A DNA stretch of 64,000 nt from VRUE01 sp963729995 (GCA_963729995.1 CAVSPF010000003.1:124001-188000), one strand, 5' to 3'; positions 8,300 to 16,352 are shown, numbered from the stretch's first letter. Notes: a model not told the origin generated them from the letters alone. Made by a program: numbers and translations.

Positions 8300-9193
8300 A
8301 TGAGCCGTTTCGACGACCCCGTGATCATCAGTTGCTCCATCAGCGGGGTGATCGCCAACCGCGACCAGTGCCCGGCGATCCCCTACACGCCGGAGGAGTA
8401 CGCGGCGGAGGCGCGGCGGGCGGTCGACGAGGGCGCCTCGCAGATCCACATCCATGCGAGGAAACCGGATGGAACGCCGTCGTATGAGGTCGAGGACTTC
8501 CAGGCGATAACCGAGGCGATCCTGGCCGAGGTCGGCGACGTGATCGTCAACTACTCGACCGGAGCGATCGGCATCCCGATCGAGAAGCGGATCGAGTACC
8601 TGCGCGCGCTGAAGCCCGATGTCGCGGCGCTCAACATGAGCTCGATGAACTACGCCAAGTACTCCAAGCGCCGCAAGGACTTCGTCTTCAAGACGGTCTT
8701 CGAGAACAGCTTCGACACGATCATCGAGTTCCTGACGGCGATGAAGGAGCTGGGGGTCAAGCCCGAGCACGAGTGCTTCGACGCCGGCCACGTCGCCAAC
8801 CTCGACCCGCTGATTGACATGGGCCTGCTCGAGCCACCGCTGCAGATCTCGCTGGTGATGGGGGTCAACGGCGGCATCCGCCCGACGCCCCGCAACGTCT
8901 CCCTGATGTCCGACCAGATTCCCGGCGGGGCCGAGGGCCCCAACCAGTGGCAGGTGATCGGCATCTCCCGCGACCAGTGGAAATTGCTCGCCGCCTCGCT
9001 GGTGCTGGGCGGCAACGTCCGCGCCGGGGTGGAGGACAACCTCTACCTGCCGAACGGGGAGATGGCGAAGTCGAACGGCGAGCTGATCGCCAAGGCCAGG
9101 CAGATGGTCGAGGACGTCGGCCGCCGCGCCGCCACGGTTGCCGAGGCGCGCGAGCTCTTGGGGGTCCCCAAGCGTGAGCGATCTGCCGCTTAG
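8300..9193 (+). CDS. BKACE family beta-keto acid cleavage enzyme (DUF849)
   Basis: 297-residue zinc-dependent TIM-barrel enzyme of the 3-keto-5-aminohexanoate cleavage (Kce/BKACE) family. Family members condense a beta-keto acid with acetyl-CoA and cleave it to acetoacetate plus a new acyl-CoA. The zinc-binding HIHAR is near residue 50, with IVNYSTGA, the FDAGHVANL segment, GVNGGIRPTP and the C-terminal GNVRAGVEDNLY. Many BKACE enzymes act on different keto acids and the substrate cannot be read from the sequence. Flanked by carboxylase and CoA-transferase genes, so its product probably feeds acyl-CoA catabolism. Overlaps the next start by 20 nt. Confidence 0.92.
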   Translation: MSRFDDPVIISCSISGVIANRDQCPAIPYTPEEYAAEARRAVDEGASQIHIHARKPDGTPSYEVEDFQAITEAILAEVGDVIVNYSTGAIGIPIEKRIEYLRALKPDVAALNMSSMNYAKYSKRRKDFVFKTVFENSFDTIIEFLTAMKELGVKPEHECFDAGHVANLDPLIDMGLLEPPLQISLVMGVNGGIRPTPRNVSLMSDQIPGGAEGPNQWQVIGISRDQWKLLAASLVLGGNVRAGVEDNLYLPNGEMAKSNGELIAKARQMVEDVGRRAATVAEARELLGVPKRERSAA

Positions 9194-10409
9194 CGACGTC
9201 AGGGTCCTCGACCTGACCCGGCTCCTGCCCGGCGGCTTCTGCTCGCTGCTGCTCGCCGACCTCGGCGCCGAGGTGCTGAAGGTCGAGGACACCGGGATGG
9301 GCGACTACATCCGTTGGGCGCCGCCCTACTACGGCAGCGACGAGCAGCAGGCGCTGGGCACCCGCTCGGCGCTGTACCTGGCGCTCAACCGCGGCAAGCG
9401 CTCGATCCGCCTCGATTTGAAGAAGCAGCAGGGCCAGGAGGCCCTGCTGCGGCTGGTGGCCGACCACGACGTCGTCCTCGACGGCTTCCGCCCCGGCGTG
9501 CTCGACCGCCTCGGCGTCGGCTACGAGCGCATGCGCGAGGCCAATCCGGCGATCGTCTTCTGCGCAATCACCGGCTACGGCCAGGACGGCCCCTACACCG
9601 AGCGCGCCGGCCACGACATGAACTACCTCGGCCTGGTCGGCCTGCTGGGGCTGACCGGCGCCAGGGGAGGCCCGCCGGTCCAATCGGCCGGCCAGATCGC
9701 CGACATCGGCGGCGGCGCGCTGATGGCCGCCTTCGGCGTGATGGCGGCGCTGCACGAGCGGCGGCGCTCCGGGAAGGGGCAGATGGTCGACGTCTCGATG
9801 GCGGACGGGGCGCTCTCCTGGCTGGCACTGGTCGCCGGCCGCTGGTTCTGCGACGGCGAGGTGCCGCGCCGCGGCGAGCAGCAGCTTGCCGGGGGCCTCC
9901 TCTGCTACCTGCCCTACGAGGCCGCTGATGGCTGGGTCACCTGCGGGGCCCTGGAGCCGAAGTTCTGGAGCGCCTTCTGCAACGGGGTGGGGAGGCCGGA
10001 CCTGATCGAGAAGCAGTTCGAGGCCCCCGAGTCGGACGCCTGGCGCGAGGTCGCGGCGGTGTTTCGCTCTCGCAGTCGTGAGGAATGGCGCGCCTTCAAC
10101 GACGAGCACGACTGCTGCATCGAGCCGGTCCTCGACATCGACGAGGCGCTCGAATCGGAGCTGGTGCGAGTGCGGCAGATGGTGGTCGAGATGGAGCAGC
10201 CCGAGCTTGGCACGGTGCGCCAGCTCGGCGTTCCGGTGAAGATGAGCCGCACCCCCGGCGACCCGACCCGGCCGGCGCCCGCCCTGGGCGAGCACACAGG
10301 CGAGGTGCTGCGCGAGGCCGGCTACTCAGACGCGGAGGTTGCGGCGATGGTGGAGTCCGGCGCCGCGGCCGGCCCGGGCGCCGACTCGGCGGCGACCTTC
10401 CGCGCATGA
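9174..10409 (+). CDS. CaiB/BaiF family enzyme, alpha-methylacyl-CoA racemase-like
   Basis: 411-residue class III CoA-transferase-fold protein. The GHDMNYLGLVGLLG segment and the following IADIGGGALMA match the catalytic His/Asp region of alpha-methylacyl-CoA racemases better than that of formyl-CoA transferases, so epimerising a 2-methylacyl-CoA is the best guess; CoA transfer remains possible. The N-terminal half holds LDLTRLLPGGFCSLLLADLGAEVLK, the usual CoA-binding start. The GTG at 9174 (VSDLPLSDVRVLDL) is chosen over an earlier in-frame ATG that lies deep in the BKACE gene. Overlaps BKACE by 20 nt and MerR by 4 nt (ATGA). Confidence 0.88.
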   Translation: MSDLPLSDVRVLDLTRLLPGGFCSLLLADLGAEVLKVEDTGMGDYIRWAPPYYGSDEQQALGTRSALYLALNRGKRSIRLDLKKQQGQEALLRLVADHDVVLDGFRPGVLDRLGVGYERMREANPAIVFCAITGYGQDGPYTERAGHDMNYLGLVGLLGLTGARGGPPVQSAGQIADIGGGALMAAFGVMAALHERRRSGKGQMVDVSMADGALSWLALVAGRWFCDGEVPRRGEQQLAGGLLCYLPYEAADGWVTCGALEPKFWSAFCNGVGRPDLIEKQFEAPESDAWREVAAVFRSRSREEWRAFNDEHDCCIEPVLDIDEALESELVRVRQMVVEMEQPELGTVRQLGVPVKMSRTPGDPTRPAPALGEHTGEVLREAGYSDAEVAAMVESGAAAGPGADSAATFRA

Positions 10410-11110
10410 GCGCCAGCGTGGAGAAGACGCTGCTTCGCATGGGCGAGCTGGCGGAGGCCTCCGGCGTCCCCGCGCCGACGATCAAGCATTACCTGCGCGA
10501 GGGGCTGCTGCCGGAGCCGGTCAAGACCAGCCGCAACATGGCCTACTACCCGCCCGAGTTCGTCGACCGGATCAAGCTGATCAAGCAGCTCCAGGAGGAG
10601 CGCTTCATGCCGCTGAAGGCGATCAAGGCGGTGCTCGACGAGGACCCCGAGCGGGCCCGCGCCCTGGTCGAGCTGGAGGACCGCATCCTCGAGCGCGCCC
10701 TGGCCGGCGAGCGCACGCGGACAAGCGCCGCCGAGGCGCGCGAGCGCTACGGGGTTCCCAAGGAGGTCCTCGACCGGCTCGAGAAGCTGGAGATCCTCAG
10801 CCCCACTAGCCGCGGCTACTCGCCCTCCGACGTGAAGATCATCGAGGCGATCAGCCGTTTCCGCGCCGGTGGCTACGACGAGGAGATCGGCTTCACCGTC
10901 TACGACACCCTGCGCTACAGGACCGCCCTCGAAGCGTTGGTCAAAGAGGAGGTCGGCATGGTGATGAACCGCCTCGCCGGCGAGGTTCCTCCCGAGCGGG
11001 TGGTCGAGATGCTCGAGGCCGGCGCCCAGCCCCTGCAGGACCTGATCGCCGCCCTCCACACCAAGCTGATGGTCGCCGAGCTGGAGCGCCACCGGGCGCA
11101 GAGGGAGTGA
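10406..11110 (+). CDS. MerR family transcriptional regulator
   Basis: 234 residues. N-terminal winged helix typical of MerR proteins: LRMGELAEASGVPAPTIKHYLREGLLPEPVKTSRNMAYYPPEFVDRIKLIKQLQ. A helical C-terminal region without the Cys motifs of metal sensors suggests an organic or acyl ligand. Start is the ATG of the ATGA overlap with the CoA-transferase gene, not the longer upstream frame. Last-but-one gene of the acyl-CoA operon, so it probably controls that operon. Confidence 0.9.
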   Translation: MSASVEKTLLRMGELAEASGVPAPTIKHYLREGLLPEPVKTSRNMAYYPPEFVDRIKLIKQLQEERFMPLKAIKAVLDEDPERARALVELEDRILERALAGERTRTSAAEARERYGVPKEVLDRLEKLEILSPTSRGYSPSDVKIIEAISRFRAGGYDEEIGFTVYDTLRYRTALEALVKEEVGMVMNRLAGEVPPERVVEMLEAGAQPLQDLIAALHTKLMVAELERHRAQRE

Positions 11111-11949
11111 TGAGGTCCGTCGTCGTCACCGGGGCGTCGACGGGCATCGGCCGAGCGAGCGCCTTGCTCCTGGACTCCGGTGGGTGGCGGGTGTTCGCCG
11201 GAGTGCGCAGGGACGAGGACGCGGCGGCGCTGCGCAAGGTTGCGTCGGAGCGGCTGGTGCCGCTGATCCTCGACGTCACCGATCCCGAGCAGATCGTGAT
11301 GGCGGCCGCGGAGGTCGGAGAGGCGGTCGGTGAGGCCGGCCTCGACGGCCTCGTCAACAACGCCGGCATTGCGATCCCGAGCCCGCTGGAGACGATGCCG
11401 ATCGAGGACTTCCGCCGCCAGATCGAGATCAACCTGACCGGCCAGGTGGCGGTGACGCAGGCGATGCTGCCGCTGATCCGCCGGGCGCGCGGCCGCATCG
11501 TGTTCGTCAGCTCGATCGGCGGCCGCATCGCCTTTCCGCTGACCGGCGCCTACCACGCGGCGAAGTGGGGGGTGGAGGCGGTCGGTGACGTCTTCCGCCA
11601 GGAGCTGCGCCCCTGGGGGATCTCGGTCTCGCTGGTCGAGCCCGGCTCGATCGACACCGCGATCTGGAAGCGCGGCGAGCGCGAGGCCGACGCGATGGGG
11701 GACCGCGTCCCGGCGCGCGAAGAGCTCTACGGCAGGGCGATCGCCAGCTACCGCGACGTGGTCAAGAGCCTCGCCGAGCGCGGGATCCCGCCGACGAAGG
11801 TGGCGGAGGTCATCGAGCACGCCCTCAGCGCGCGCCGCCCACGCACCCGCTACCTGGTCGGCCTCGATGCCAGGGTCCAGGCCCGCGCTAAGGTCCTGCT
11901 GCCCACCCGAGTCTTCGATCGCATCGTCGCTCGCGTCATGGGCCTGTAG
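11110..11949 (+). CDS. Short-chain dehydrogenase/reductase
   Basis: 279-residue Rossmann-fold NAD(P)-dependent oxidoreductase of the classical SDR type. The cofactor loop TGASTGIG is at the very N-terminus, NNAG near residue 78, catalytic Ser in FVSSIGGR and the Tyr/Lys pair in YHAAKWGVEA. The acidic-to-neutral residues after the first strand do not settle NAD versus NADP. The ATG overlaps the MerR stop by one base (TGATG), making it the last gene of the run starting at 5861. Substrate unknown; hydroxyacyl-CoA or an alcohol is plausible from context. Confidence 0.9.
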   Translation: MRSVVVTGASTGIGRASALLLDSGGWRVFAGVRRDEDAAALRKVASERLVPLILDVTDPEQIVMAAAEVGEAVGEAGLDGLVNNAGIAIPSPLETMPIEDFRRQIEINLTGQVAVTQAMLPLIRRARGRIVFVSSIGGRIAFPLTGAYHAAKWGVEAVGDVFRQELRPWGISVSLVEPGSIDTAIWKRGEREADAMGDRVPAREELYGRAIASYRDVVKSLAERGIPPTKVAEVIEHALSARRPRTRYLVGLDARVQARAKVLLPTRVFDRIVARVMGL

Positions 11950-11973
11950 CTCGGGAAGCGCCCTGGCGCCTCC

Positions 11974-12006
11974 TATACTGGAGCAGCCGATTGACCAGTC
12001 AGTCAA
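11974..12006 (+). promoter_or_regulatory. Promoter -10 and TetR-type operator of nitrilase-TetR operon
   Basis: TATACT at 11974-11979 is a good -10 box. Eleven nt further on lies the inverted repeat TTGACCAGTCAGTCAA (11991-12006), of the form TTGACY-N4-AGTCAA, over or just after the expected transcription start. A near-identical palindrome in the same position relative to its -10 precedes the acyl-CoA dehydrogenase gene at 53439. The TetR gene in this operon is the natural candidate to bind both. Confidence 0.7.
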
Positions 12007-12043
12007 CTAATCGGCCGACTGCCAAAAGAACGAGGGGATCGCC

Positions 12044-12874
12044 TTGCGCGCAGCGGCGGTACAGCTCAACTCGACAAACGACAAGGCGCGAAACGTCGCC
12101 TCCGCGGAGCGGCTGGTTCGTGCCGCGGCGGCCGACGGCGCCGAGTTGGTCGCGCTGCCGGAGAAGTGGAACCTGCTGGCGGGCGGCGATGAGCTGCTGG
12201 CGGGGGCCGAGCCGCTCGACGGCCCAACCCTGAGCACCGCCCGCGGCTGGGCGCGCGGGCTCGGCATCCATCTGCTCGCCGGCAGCATCTCCGAGCGGGG
12301 GCCCGAGGGCAGGGCGTTCAACACCTCGGTCCTGATCGACCCCGACGGCGAGGACGTCGCGATCTACCGCAAGATCCACATGTTCGACGTCGACGTCGGC
12401 GGCGTCTCGTACCGCGAGTCAGACCACGAGGAGCCGGGCGACGAGATCGTCACCGCTCCGCTCCGCGACACGATCGCCGGCCTCAGCGTCTGTTACGACC
12501 TTCGCTTTCCCGAGCTGTACCGGATCCTCGCCGTGCGCGGCGCTCGCATCGTCGCGGTCCCCTCGGCCTTCACGCTGGCCACCGGGCGCGACCACTGGGA
12601 GGTGTTGCTGCGGGCGCGGGCGGTTGAGAACCAGGTCTTCGTCCTCGCTCCCAACCAGGTCGGCGAGGCGCCGCCCCACCACAGCTCCTACGGGCGCTCG
12701 ATGATCGTCGACCCCTGGGGCGTCGTGCTGGCCACCGCGCCCGACGAGGAATGCGTCGTCGTCGCCGACCTCGACTTCGCCGCCCAGGACAGGGTGCGCG
12801 AGTCGCTGCCATCGCTCGCCAACCGTCGTCCCCGCGCCTACATCTGGCCGCAGCTCACGGAGGCATGCGCCTGA
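12044..12874 (+). CDS. Carbon-nitrogen hydrolase (nitrilase superfamily)
   Basis: 276-residue member of the nitrilase/amidase superfamily, closest in look to omega-amidase/Nit1-type deaminated-glutathione amidases. Catalytic triad visible: Glu in ALPEKWN, Lys in YRKIHMFDVDV and Cys in GLSVCYDLRFPELYR. Starts with TTG at 12044 behind a CGAGGGG ribosome site (RAAAVQLNSTNDKARN). Transcribed from the promoter/operator at 11974-12006 and overlaps the TetR gene by one base. Probable cytosolic amidohydrolase; substrate not predictable. Confidence 0.9.
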   Translation: MRAAAVQLNSTNDKARNVASAERLVRAAAADGAELVALPEKWNLLAGGDELLAGAEPLDGPTLSTARGWARGLGIHLLAGSISERGPEGRAFNTSVLIDPDGEDVAIYRKIHMFDVDVGGVSYRESDHEEPGDEIVTAPLRDTIAGLSVCYDLRFPELYRILAVRGARIVAVPSAFTLATGRDHWEVLLRARAVENQVFVLAPNQVGEAPPHHSSYGRSMIVDPWGVVLATAPDEECVVVADLDFAAQDRVRESLPSLANRRPRAYIWPQLTEACA

Positions 12875-13473
12875 TGGCCAAGGCTCCGCCGGTCGACAAG
12901 CGCCGGCAGATCCTCGACGCGGCGATCCGCGTCTTCGCCCGCCAGGGCTTCCATGCGACCCGCGTCTCCGACATCGCCGACGAGGCCGGCGTTGCCTACG
13001 GGCTCGTCTACCACTACTTCAGCTCGAAGGAGGAGGTGCTCAACGAGCTGTTCAGCGAGCGCTGGTCGCTGCTGCTGGCAGCCATCGAGGAGGCCGATCG
13101 CAGCGAGGCGACCCCACGCACCAAGCTGGAGGACGTTGCCGGTTTCATCGTCGACTCCTACCGCCACGACCCGGAGCTGATGAAGGTGATCATCGTCGAG
13201 GTGACCAGGGCCGCGAACTCGTTTGGACGCACGCACCTGGCGGAGATCCGGCGCGCCTATGAGTCGATCGCCAAAATCGTCGCCGAGGGGCAGGAGGAGG
13301 GCGCCTTTCGCCGCGATATAGATCCAACCTTCGCGTCGATGTCCTTCTACGGGGCGATCGAGCAGCTCCTCTCCGGCTGGATCTTCGATCTGATTCCCGC
13401 CGCCGACAACGACTTCGAGCAGGCGAGAGCATTCGTCGTGACGACGATCTGCGACGGGCTGGAGCCCCGATGA
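12874..13473 (+). CDS. TetR/AcrR family regulator
   Basis: 199 residues. N-terminal helix-turn-helix: KRRQILDAAIRVFARQGFHATRVSDIADEAGVAYGLVYHYFSSKEEVL, followed by a helical ligand domain resembling fatty-acid-metabolism TetR regulators of the FadR type. ATG at 12874 (TGATG overlap with the nitrilase stop) has a GGAGG about 10 nt upstream; an ATG at 12865 is too close to that site. Likely represses its own operon through 11991-12006 and possibly the acyl-CoA dehydrogenase at 53439 through a matching palindrome. Confidence 0.9.
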   Translation: MAKAPPVDKRRQILDAAIRVFARQGFHATRVSDIADEAGVAYGLVYHYFSSKEEVLNELFSERWSLLLAAIEEADRSEATPRTKLEDVAGFIVDSYRHDPELMKVIIVEVTRAANSFGRTHLAEIRRAYESIAKIVAEGQEEGAFRRDIDPTFASMSFYGAIEQLLSGWIFDLIPAADNDFEQARAFVVTTICDGLEPR

Positions 13474-13485
13474 GACGCCTGGGCG

Positions 13486-13544
13486 GGCCTTCCCACGGCT
13501 GCGCCGCCGAGGTGGTTTACTGCGGGGCGCCGGATGGGAAGGCC
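13486..13544. repeat. Perfect 10-bp inverted repeat around promoter region of the next gene
   Basis: GGCCTTCCCA (13486-13495) and TGGGAAGGCC (13535-13544) are exact reverse complements 39 nt apart. The interval contains a -10-like TTTACT (13516-13521), and the right arm covers the putative ATG at 13534. Could be an operator, an RNA hairpin or chance. Confidence 0.45.
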
Positions 13545-13686
13545 TAGCAAGGTGGACAACGACATCGTCAGACGACTCATGTGGAACGGGCTGCTCGCGG
13601 TGAGCAGCGCGCTGGCGAGCGTCGTCGCGGCGAGGCTCGCCGCCCTCGTCTGGCGGCGCGTCTTCGACGAGGAGCCGCCGGAGTAG
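13534..13686 (+). CDS. Small DUF4235-like membrane-anchored protein
   Basis: 50-residue predicted protein (alternative start GTG at 13552, which has a GGAAGG upstream). It reads RLMWNGLLAVSSALAS then VVAARLAALVWRRVFDEEPPE: one amphipathic/hydrophobic helix followed by the W-R-x-x-x-x-E-x-P-P tail typical of DUF4235 proteins, small actinobacterial proteins of unknown function. It ends 3 nt before the holin-like gene and appears to be the first gene of a three-gene envelope operon. Confidence 0.65.
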   Translation: MGRPSKVDNDIVRRLMWNGLLAVSSALASVVAARLAALVWRRVFDEEPPE

Positions 13687-13689
13687 CTC

Positions 13690-14121
13690 ATGCCCGAACC
13701 GACCGCGACACCCCCTCTGAAGCCGGGCGAGAAGTCGGTCGGCGAGCTGGTCTTCGACGTCTCCGAGAAGACCTCGTCGCTGATCCGCGAGGAGATCGAG
13801 CTCGCCAAGGCCGAGATCGGCGAGAAGGTCGGCAAGATCCTGCGCGGCTCCGCGGTCGGCCTCGCGGCCGGCGCCTTTGCGTTCCTGGCGCTGATCCTCG
13901 TCATGCACGGGATCGCCTGGGTGATCGACGAAGCGCTGTTCGAAGACAAGGTCTGGCCCGGGTTCTTCATCGAGGCGGCGATCTTCCTGCTGGTCGCCGC
14001 TCTAGCCGGCCTCTTCGCCTACCGCTCCGTTCGGGCCGGGGCGCCACCCGTGCCCGAGCAGGCGATCGAGGAGGCGAAGCGGACCAGGACGGTCCTCGCA
14101 GGGGAGGGGGAGAGGGAATGA
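13690..14121 (+). CDS. Actinobacterial holin-X/DUF1469-like membrane protein
   Basis: 143 residues. An amphipathic helix (SVGELVFDVSEKTSSLIREEIELAKAEIGEK) precedes two membrane helices (GLAAGAFAFLALILVMHGIAWVI and FFIEAAIFLLVAALAGLFAY). This is the pattern of the phage-holin superfamily III/DUF1469 proteins common in actinobacterial chromosomes, where they are not obviously phage genes. Overlaps the next gene as ATGA. Function unknown; probably envelope organisation or stress. Confidence 0.8.
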   Translation: MPEPTATPPLKPGEKSVGELVFDVSEKTSSLIREEIELAKAEIGEKVGKILRGSAVGLAAGAFAFLALILVMHGIAWVIDEALFEDKVWPGFFIEAAIFLLVAALAGLFAYRSVRAGAPPVPEQAIEEAKRTRTVLAGEGERE

Positions 14122-14375
14122 ACGGCGGTTCGCTCCCGGAGCCGGTGCGGCCCTCCACCGTTGGGCTGCCCGGCCGCACGGCGGCACAGATCCGCCACGA
14201 CATCCAGGTGGAGCGGGAGGCGCTCAGCCATTCGGTCGAAGCTCTGCGCGGCAGGGTCACGGAGCTGACCGACTGGCGTCGCCAGGTTCGCGAGCACCGC
14301 CGCGAGCTGGTCGTCGGCGCCGCCATCGCCGGCTTTGCGATCGGCGGCCTGCTCGCCCTACGCCGCCGCCGCTAG
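14118..14375 (+). CDS. DUF3618 family protein
   Basis: 85 residues. It begins with a Pro-rich stretch, then RTAAQIRHDIQVEREALSHSVEALRGRVTELTDWRRQVREHR, the DUF3618 signature, and ends in one membrane helix (LVVGAAIAGFAIGGLLAL) followed by Arg residues. Overlaps the holin-like gene by ATGA and completes the DUF4235-DUF1469-DUF3618 trio that recurs in Actinobacteria. Function unknown. Confidence 0.8.
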   Translation: MNGGSLPEPVRPSTVGLPGRTAAQIRHDIQVEREALSHSVEALRGRVTELTDWRRQVREHRRELVVGAAIAGFAIGGLLALRRRR

Positions 14376-14380
14376 ACAGC

Positions 14381-15256
14381 TCAGCTGAGGACGGACTTCG
14401 AGACGCTGCCCACGCCGAGCAGGCCAGGGCCGGCGTGGGAGCCGATCACGGGCCCGATTTCCGAGACGAAGACCGGCTCACAGCCGAAGATCTCGCGGCA
14501 GTCGTCGGCCAGGCTCTCAGCCGCCTCGCCGTCCTGGATGTGCTGGACAACCCAGCCGTCGAGGCCCGACTCGTGGCGCTGGCGCGCATAATCGCCCAGC
14601 CGCTCGATCGAGCGGGCACGGGTCCGGACTCGCTCGACCGGGGTTATCTCCTCCTCCAGGGTCAGGATCGGCTTGATCTTGAGTGCCGAGCCGATCCAGG
14701 CGCGGGCCCCGCCGATCCGGCCGCCACGACGCAAGTACTCGAGCGTGTCGATTGCGAACCACATCTTCAGCTCCTCGCGCGCCTGCTGGGCTCGCGCCAG
14801 GGCCGCTTCACCGTCACCGCCACCAGCCGCCGCTGCGGCCGCGGCCAGTACGCACAGCCCTGTCCCACCGCAGGCCGAGCGGGAATCGAAGACGCGGATG
14901 CGCTCGCCGCCCTTGTCCTCGGCGATGAGGCGCTCGCGGGCCTGGTTGGCGGCCTCGAAGGTGCCGGAGATGCTGGACGAGATGTGGATCGAGACAACCT
15001 CGCGGCCAGCCTCGAGCAGCGGCTCATAGACGGAAACGAAGTCGCCGATCGAGGGCTGCGAGGTCGTCACCCCACTTTCGGAAGCACGCAGGCGCTCGAA
15101 GAACTGGCCGTAGTCGTCGATCTCCGTCTCGCGCCGCTGCTCGCCGTCGATCGAGACGTAGAGGCTGATCATCTCGATGTCGCGTTCGGCCAGCAGCCCG
15201 GCTGGAAGGTAGGCGGTCGAGTCGCATACGACGGCGGTCCGGGTTCCCTGGCTCAA
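14381..15256 (-). CDS. DegV family fatty-acid-binding protein
   Basis: 291-residue DegV (FakB-like) protein. Family members bind a fatty acid and, in Firmicutes, present it to a fatty acid kinase. Markers: AVVCDSTAYLP at the N-terminus, GVTTSQPSIGDF, HISSSISGTFEAANQA, then LEYLRRGGRIGGARAWIGSALKIKPIL. The TTG at 15256 gives a family-like N-terminus; the frame stays open to 15337 but would run into the divergent gene. Notably Ala-rich between residues ~160 and 180. No DAK-domain kinase partner is seen in this window. Confidence 0.88.
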   Translation of the reverse strand: MSQGTRTAVVCDSTAYLPAGLLAERDIEMISLYVSIDGEQRRETEIDDYGQFFERLRASESGVTTSQPSIGDFVSVYEPLLEAGREVVSIHISSSISGTFEAANQARERLIAEDKGGERIRVFDSRSACGGTGLCVLAAAAAAAGGGDGEAALARAQQAREELKMWFAIDTLEYLRRGGRIGGARAWIGSALKIKPILTLEEEITPVERVRTRARSIERLGDYARQRHESGLDGWVVQHIQDGEAAESLADDCREIFGCEPVFVSEIGPVIGSHAGPGLLGVGSVSKSVLS

Positions 15257-15283
15257 GGCTGCCGATTCTCGCAGACCGCTCGC

Positions 15284-15289
15284 TACACT
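15284..15289 (+). promoter_or_regulatory. -10 box TACACT, leaderless promoter of Fe-S carrier gene
   Basis: TACACT followed by exactly 7 nt and then the GTG start at 15297. With normal -10 to +1 spacing, transcription begins at the start codon, giving a leaderless mRNA. No ribosome site precedes the GTG. The same spacing recurs at several other genes in this window. Confidence 0.7.
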
Positions 15290-15296
15290 TTGTGAA

Positions 15297-15677
15297 GTGA
15301 CCGAGTCACCGAAAGCGGCGATCACCCTCACCGGCAAGGCCGCCGAGAAGATCGGCGAGCTGCTTGGCGGTCAGGACGACGCCGAGGGCCAGGCTCTGCG
15401 CGTCGCCGTTCGTGGTGGCGGCTGCTCGGGGTTCCAGTACGCGCTCGCCTTCGATCGGCCGAAGGATGACGATCACGTGTTCGAGGTCGACGGAGTCGCC
15501 GTCGCCGTCGACAGCGTGAGCATGCAGTTCGTCTTCGGCTCCGAGGTCGACTACGTCGAAGGCTTGCAGGGGGCTGGGTTCCAGGTCAACAACCCCAATG
15601 TTGTCGCGGCCTGTGGCTGCGGGTCATCGTTCCAGGTGAAGGACGATGCCGCCGATGCCGCAGCCGCTGCCGTCTAG
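15297..15677 (+). CDS. erpA: A-type iron-sulfur carrier (ErpA/HesB/IscA family)
   Basis: 126-residue HesB/IscA-type protein that carries and hands over Fe-S clusters to target proteins. The three cluster-binding cysteines are present: one in GGGCSGFQYALAF and two in the C-terminal ACGCGSSF. Length fits the family, with an extra Ala/Asp-rich tail. Starts at the GTG directly after the leaderless -10. Lies convergent to a CGFS glutaredoxin-BolA-FprA operon, together forming a Fe-S trafficking neighbourhood. The exact subtype (ErpA versus IscA/SufA) is not certain. Confidence 0.88.
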   Translation: MTESPKAAITLTGKAAEKIGELLGGQDDAEGQALRVAVRGGGCSGFQYALAFDRPKDDDHVFEVDGVAVAVDSVSMQFVFGSEVDYVEGLQGAGFQVNNPNVVAACGCGSSFQVKDDAADAAAAAV

Positions 15678-15720
15678 CGCGGACGCTGCAAACCGGCGCC
15701 CCGGGCCTTCGCCCGCTCTG

Positions 15721-16101
15721 CTATTCGATCTGAAGCGGCGGTGACTGGCCCGGCTGGCTGGGCGGAGCCGTTTGCGAGGGTTGCTCGACGCCGAGCGTTT
15801 CGGCAAGCTCTCCCGACTCGTACATCTCCTCGACGAGGTCCGCGCCGCCAACCAGCTCGCCATTGACGTAGAGCTGGGGGAAGGTCTCCCAGTCGGCGAT
15901 CTCCGAGGTCACTTCGCGCAGCGGTTGCAGCGCGGGCAGCACGTCGATCGCCCCGTACTCGACGTCCATCGCGTCGAGCACCTGCACCACCCGCATCGAG
16001 AAGCCACAGCGCGGCTCCTCCGGCGTCCCTTTCATGAAGAGCAGCACCGGGTTGGATGAGATGAGGCCTTCGACCTTCTGCTTGAGCTCGGCGTCAGCCA
16101 T
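15721..16101 (-). CDS. grxD: Monothiol glutaredoxin (Grx4/GrxD type)
   Basis: 126-residue CGFS-type glutaredoxin, which binds a [2Fe-2S] cluster with glutathione (or another low-molecular-weight thiol) and works with BolA. Family hallmarks: MKGTPEEPRCGFSMRVVQVL with the single active Cys, DVLPALQPLREVTSEIADWETFPQLYVNGELVGGADLV. The C-terminal ~20 residues are a Pro/Ser/Gln-rich tail not seen in most homologues. Start taken at the ATG (MADAEL...) rather than the GTG two codons earlier. Directly downstream of bolA. Confidence 0.92.
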   Translation of the reverse strand: MADAELKQKVEGLISSNPVLLFMKGTPEEPRCGFSMRVVQVLDAMDVEYGAIDVLPALQPLREVTSEIADWETFPQLYVNGELVGGADLVEEMYESGELAETLGVEQPSQTAPPSQPGQSPPLQIE

Positions 16102-16114
16102 TGCCACAGGGTAT

Positions 16115-16348
16115 CTAGGCCGGCGTGTCGGTCTTGACGGAGAGGGCGTGGATCGTGCCGTCGTCGAAGCGGTCCCTCACCGCGGCCTTGACCAGCCGAT
16201 GCTGGTCGATCCGCGACAGCCCCTCGAACTGCGGGGCCTTCACCCTGGTCCCGAGGTGATGGCCATCGCCCGTTTCGTCGATCATCTCCACCTCGGCGCC
16301 CGGCAGGGCCGCCTCGATCATCGACTTCAGCTCCGCGAGATCGACCAT
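16115..16348 (-). CDS. bolA: BolA family protein
   Basis: 77-residue BolA/YrbA-type protein, partner of CGFS glutaredoxins in Fe-S cluster transfer. The invariant region GHHLGTRVKAPQFEGLSRIDQHRLVKAAV followed by IHALSVKT is clear. The ATG at 16348 lies 4 nt after the FprA stop, so the frame upstream in the FprA gene is not coding. Middle gene of the fprA-bolA-grxD operon. Confidence 0.92.
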   Translation of the reverse strand: MVDLAELKSMIEAALPGAEVEMIDETGDGHHLGTRVKAPQFEGLSRIDQHRLVKAAVRDRFDDGTIHALSVKTDTPA

Positions 16349-16352
16349 GACC

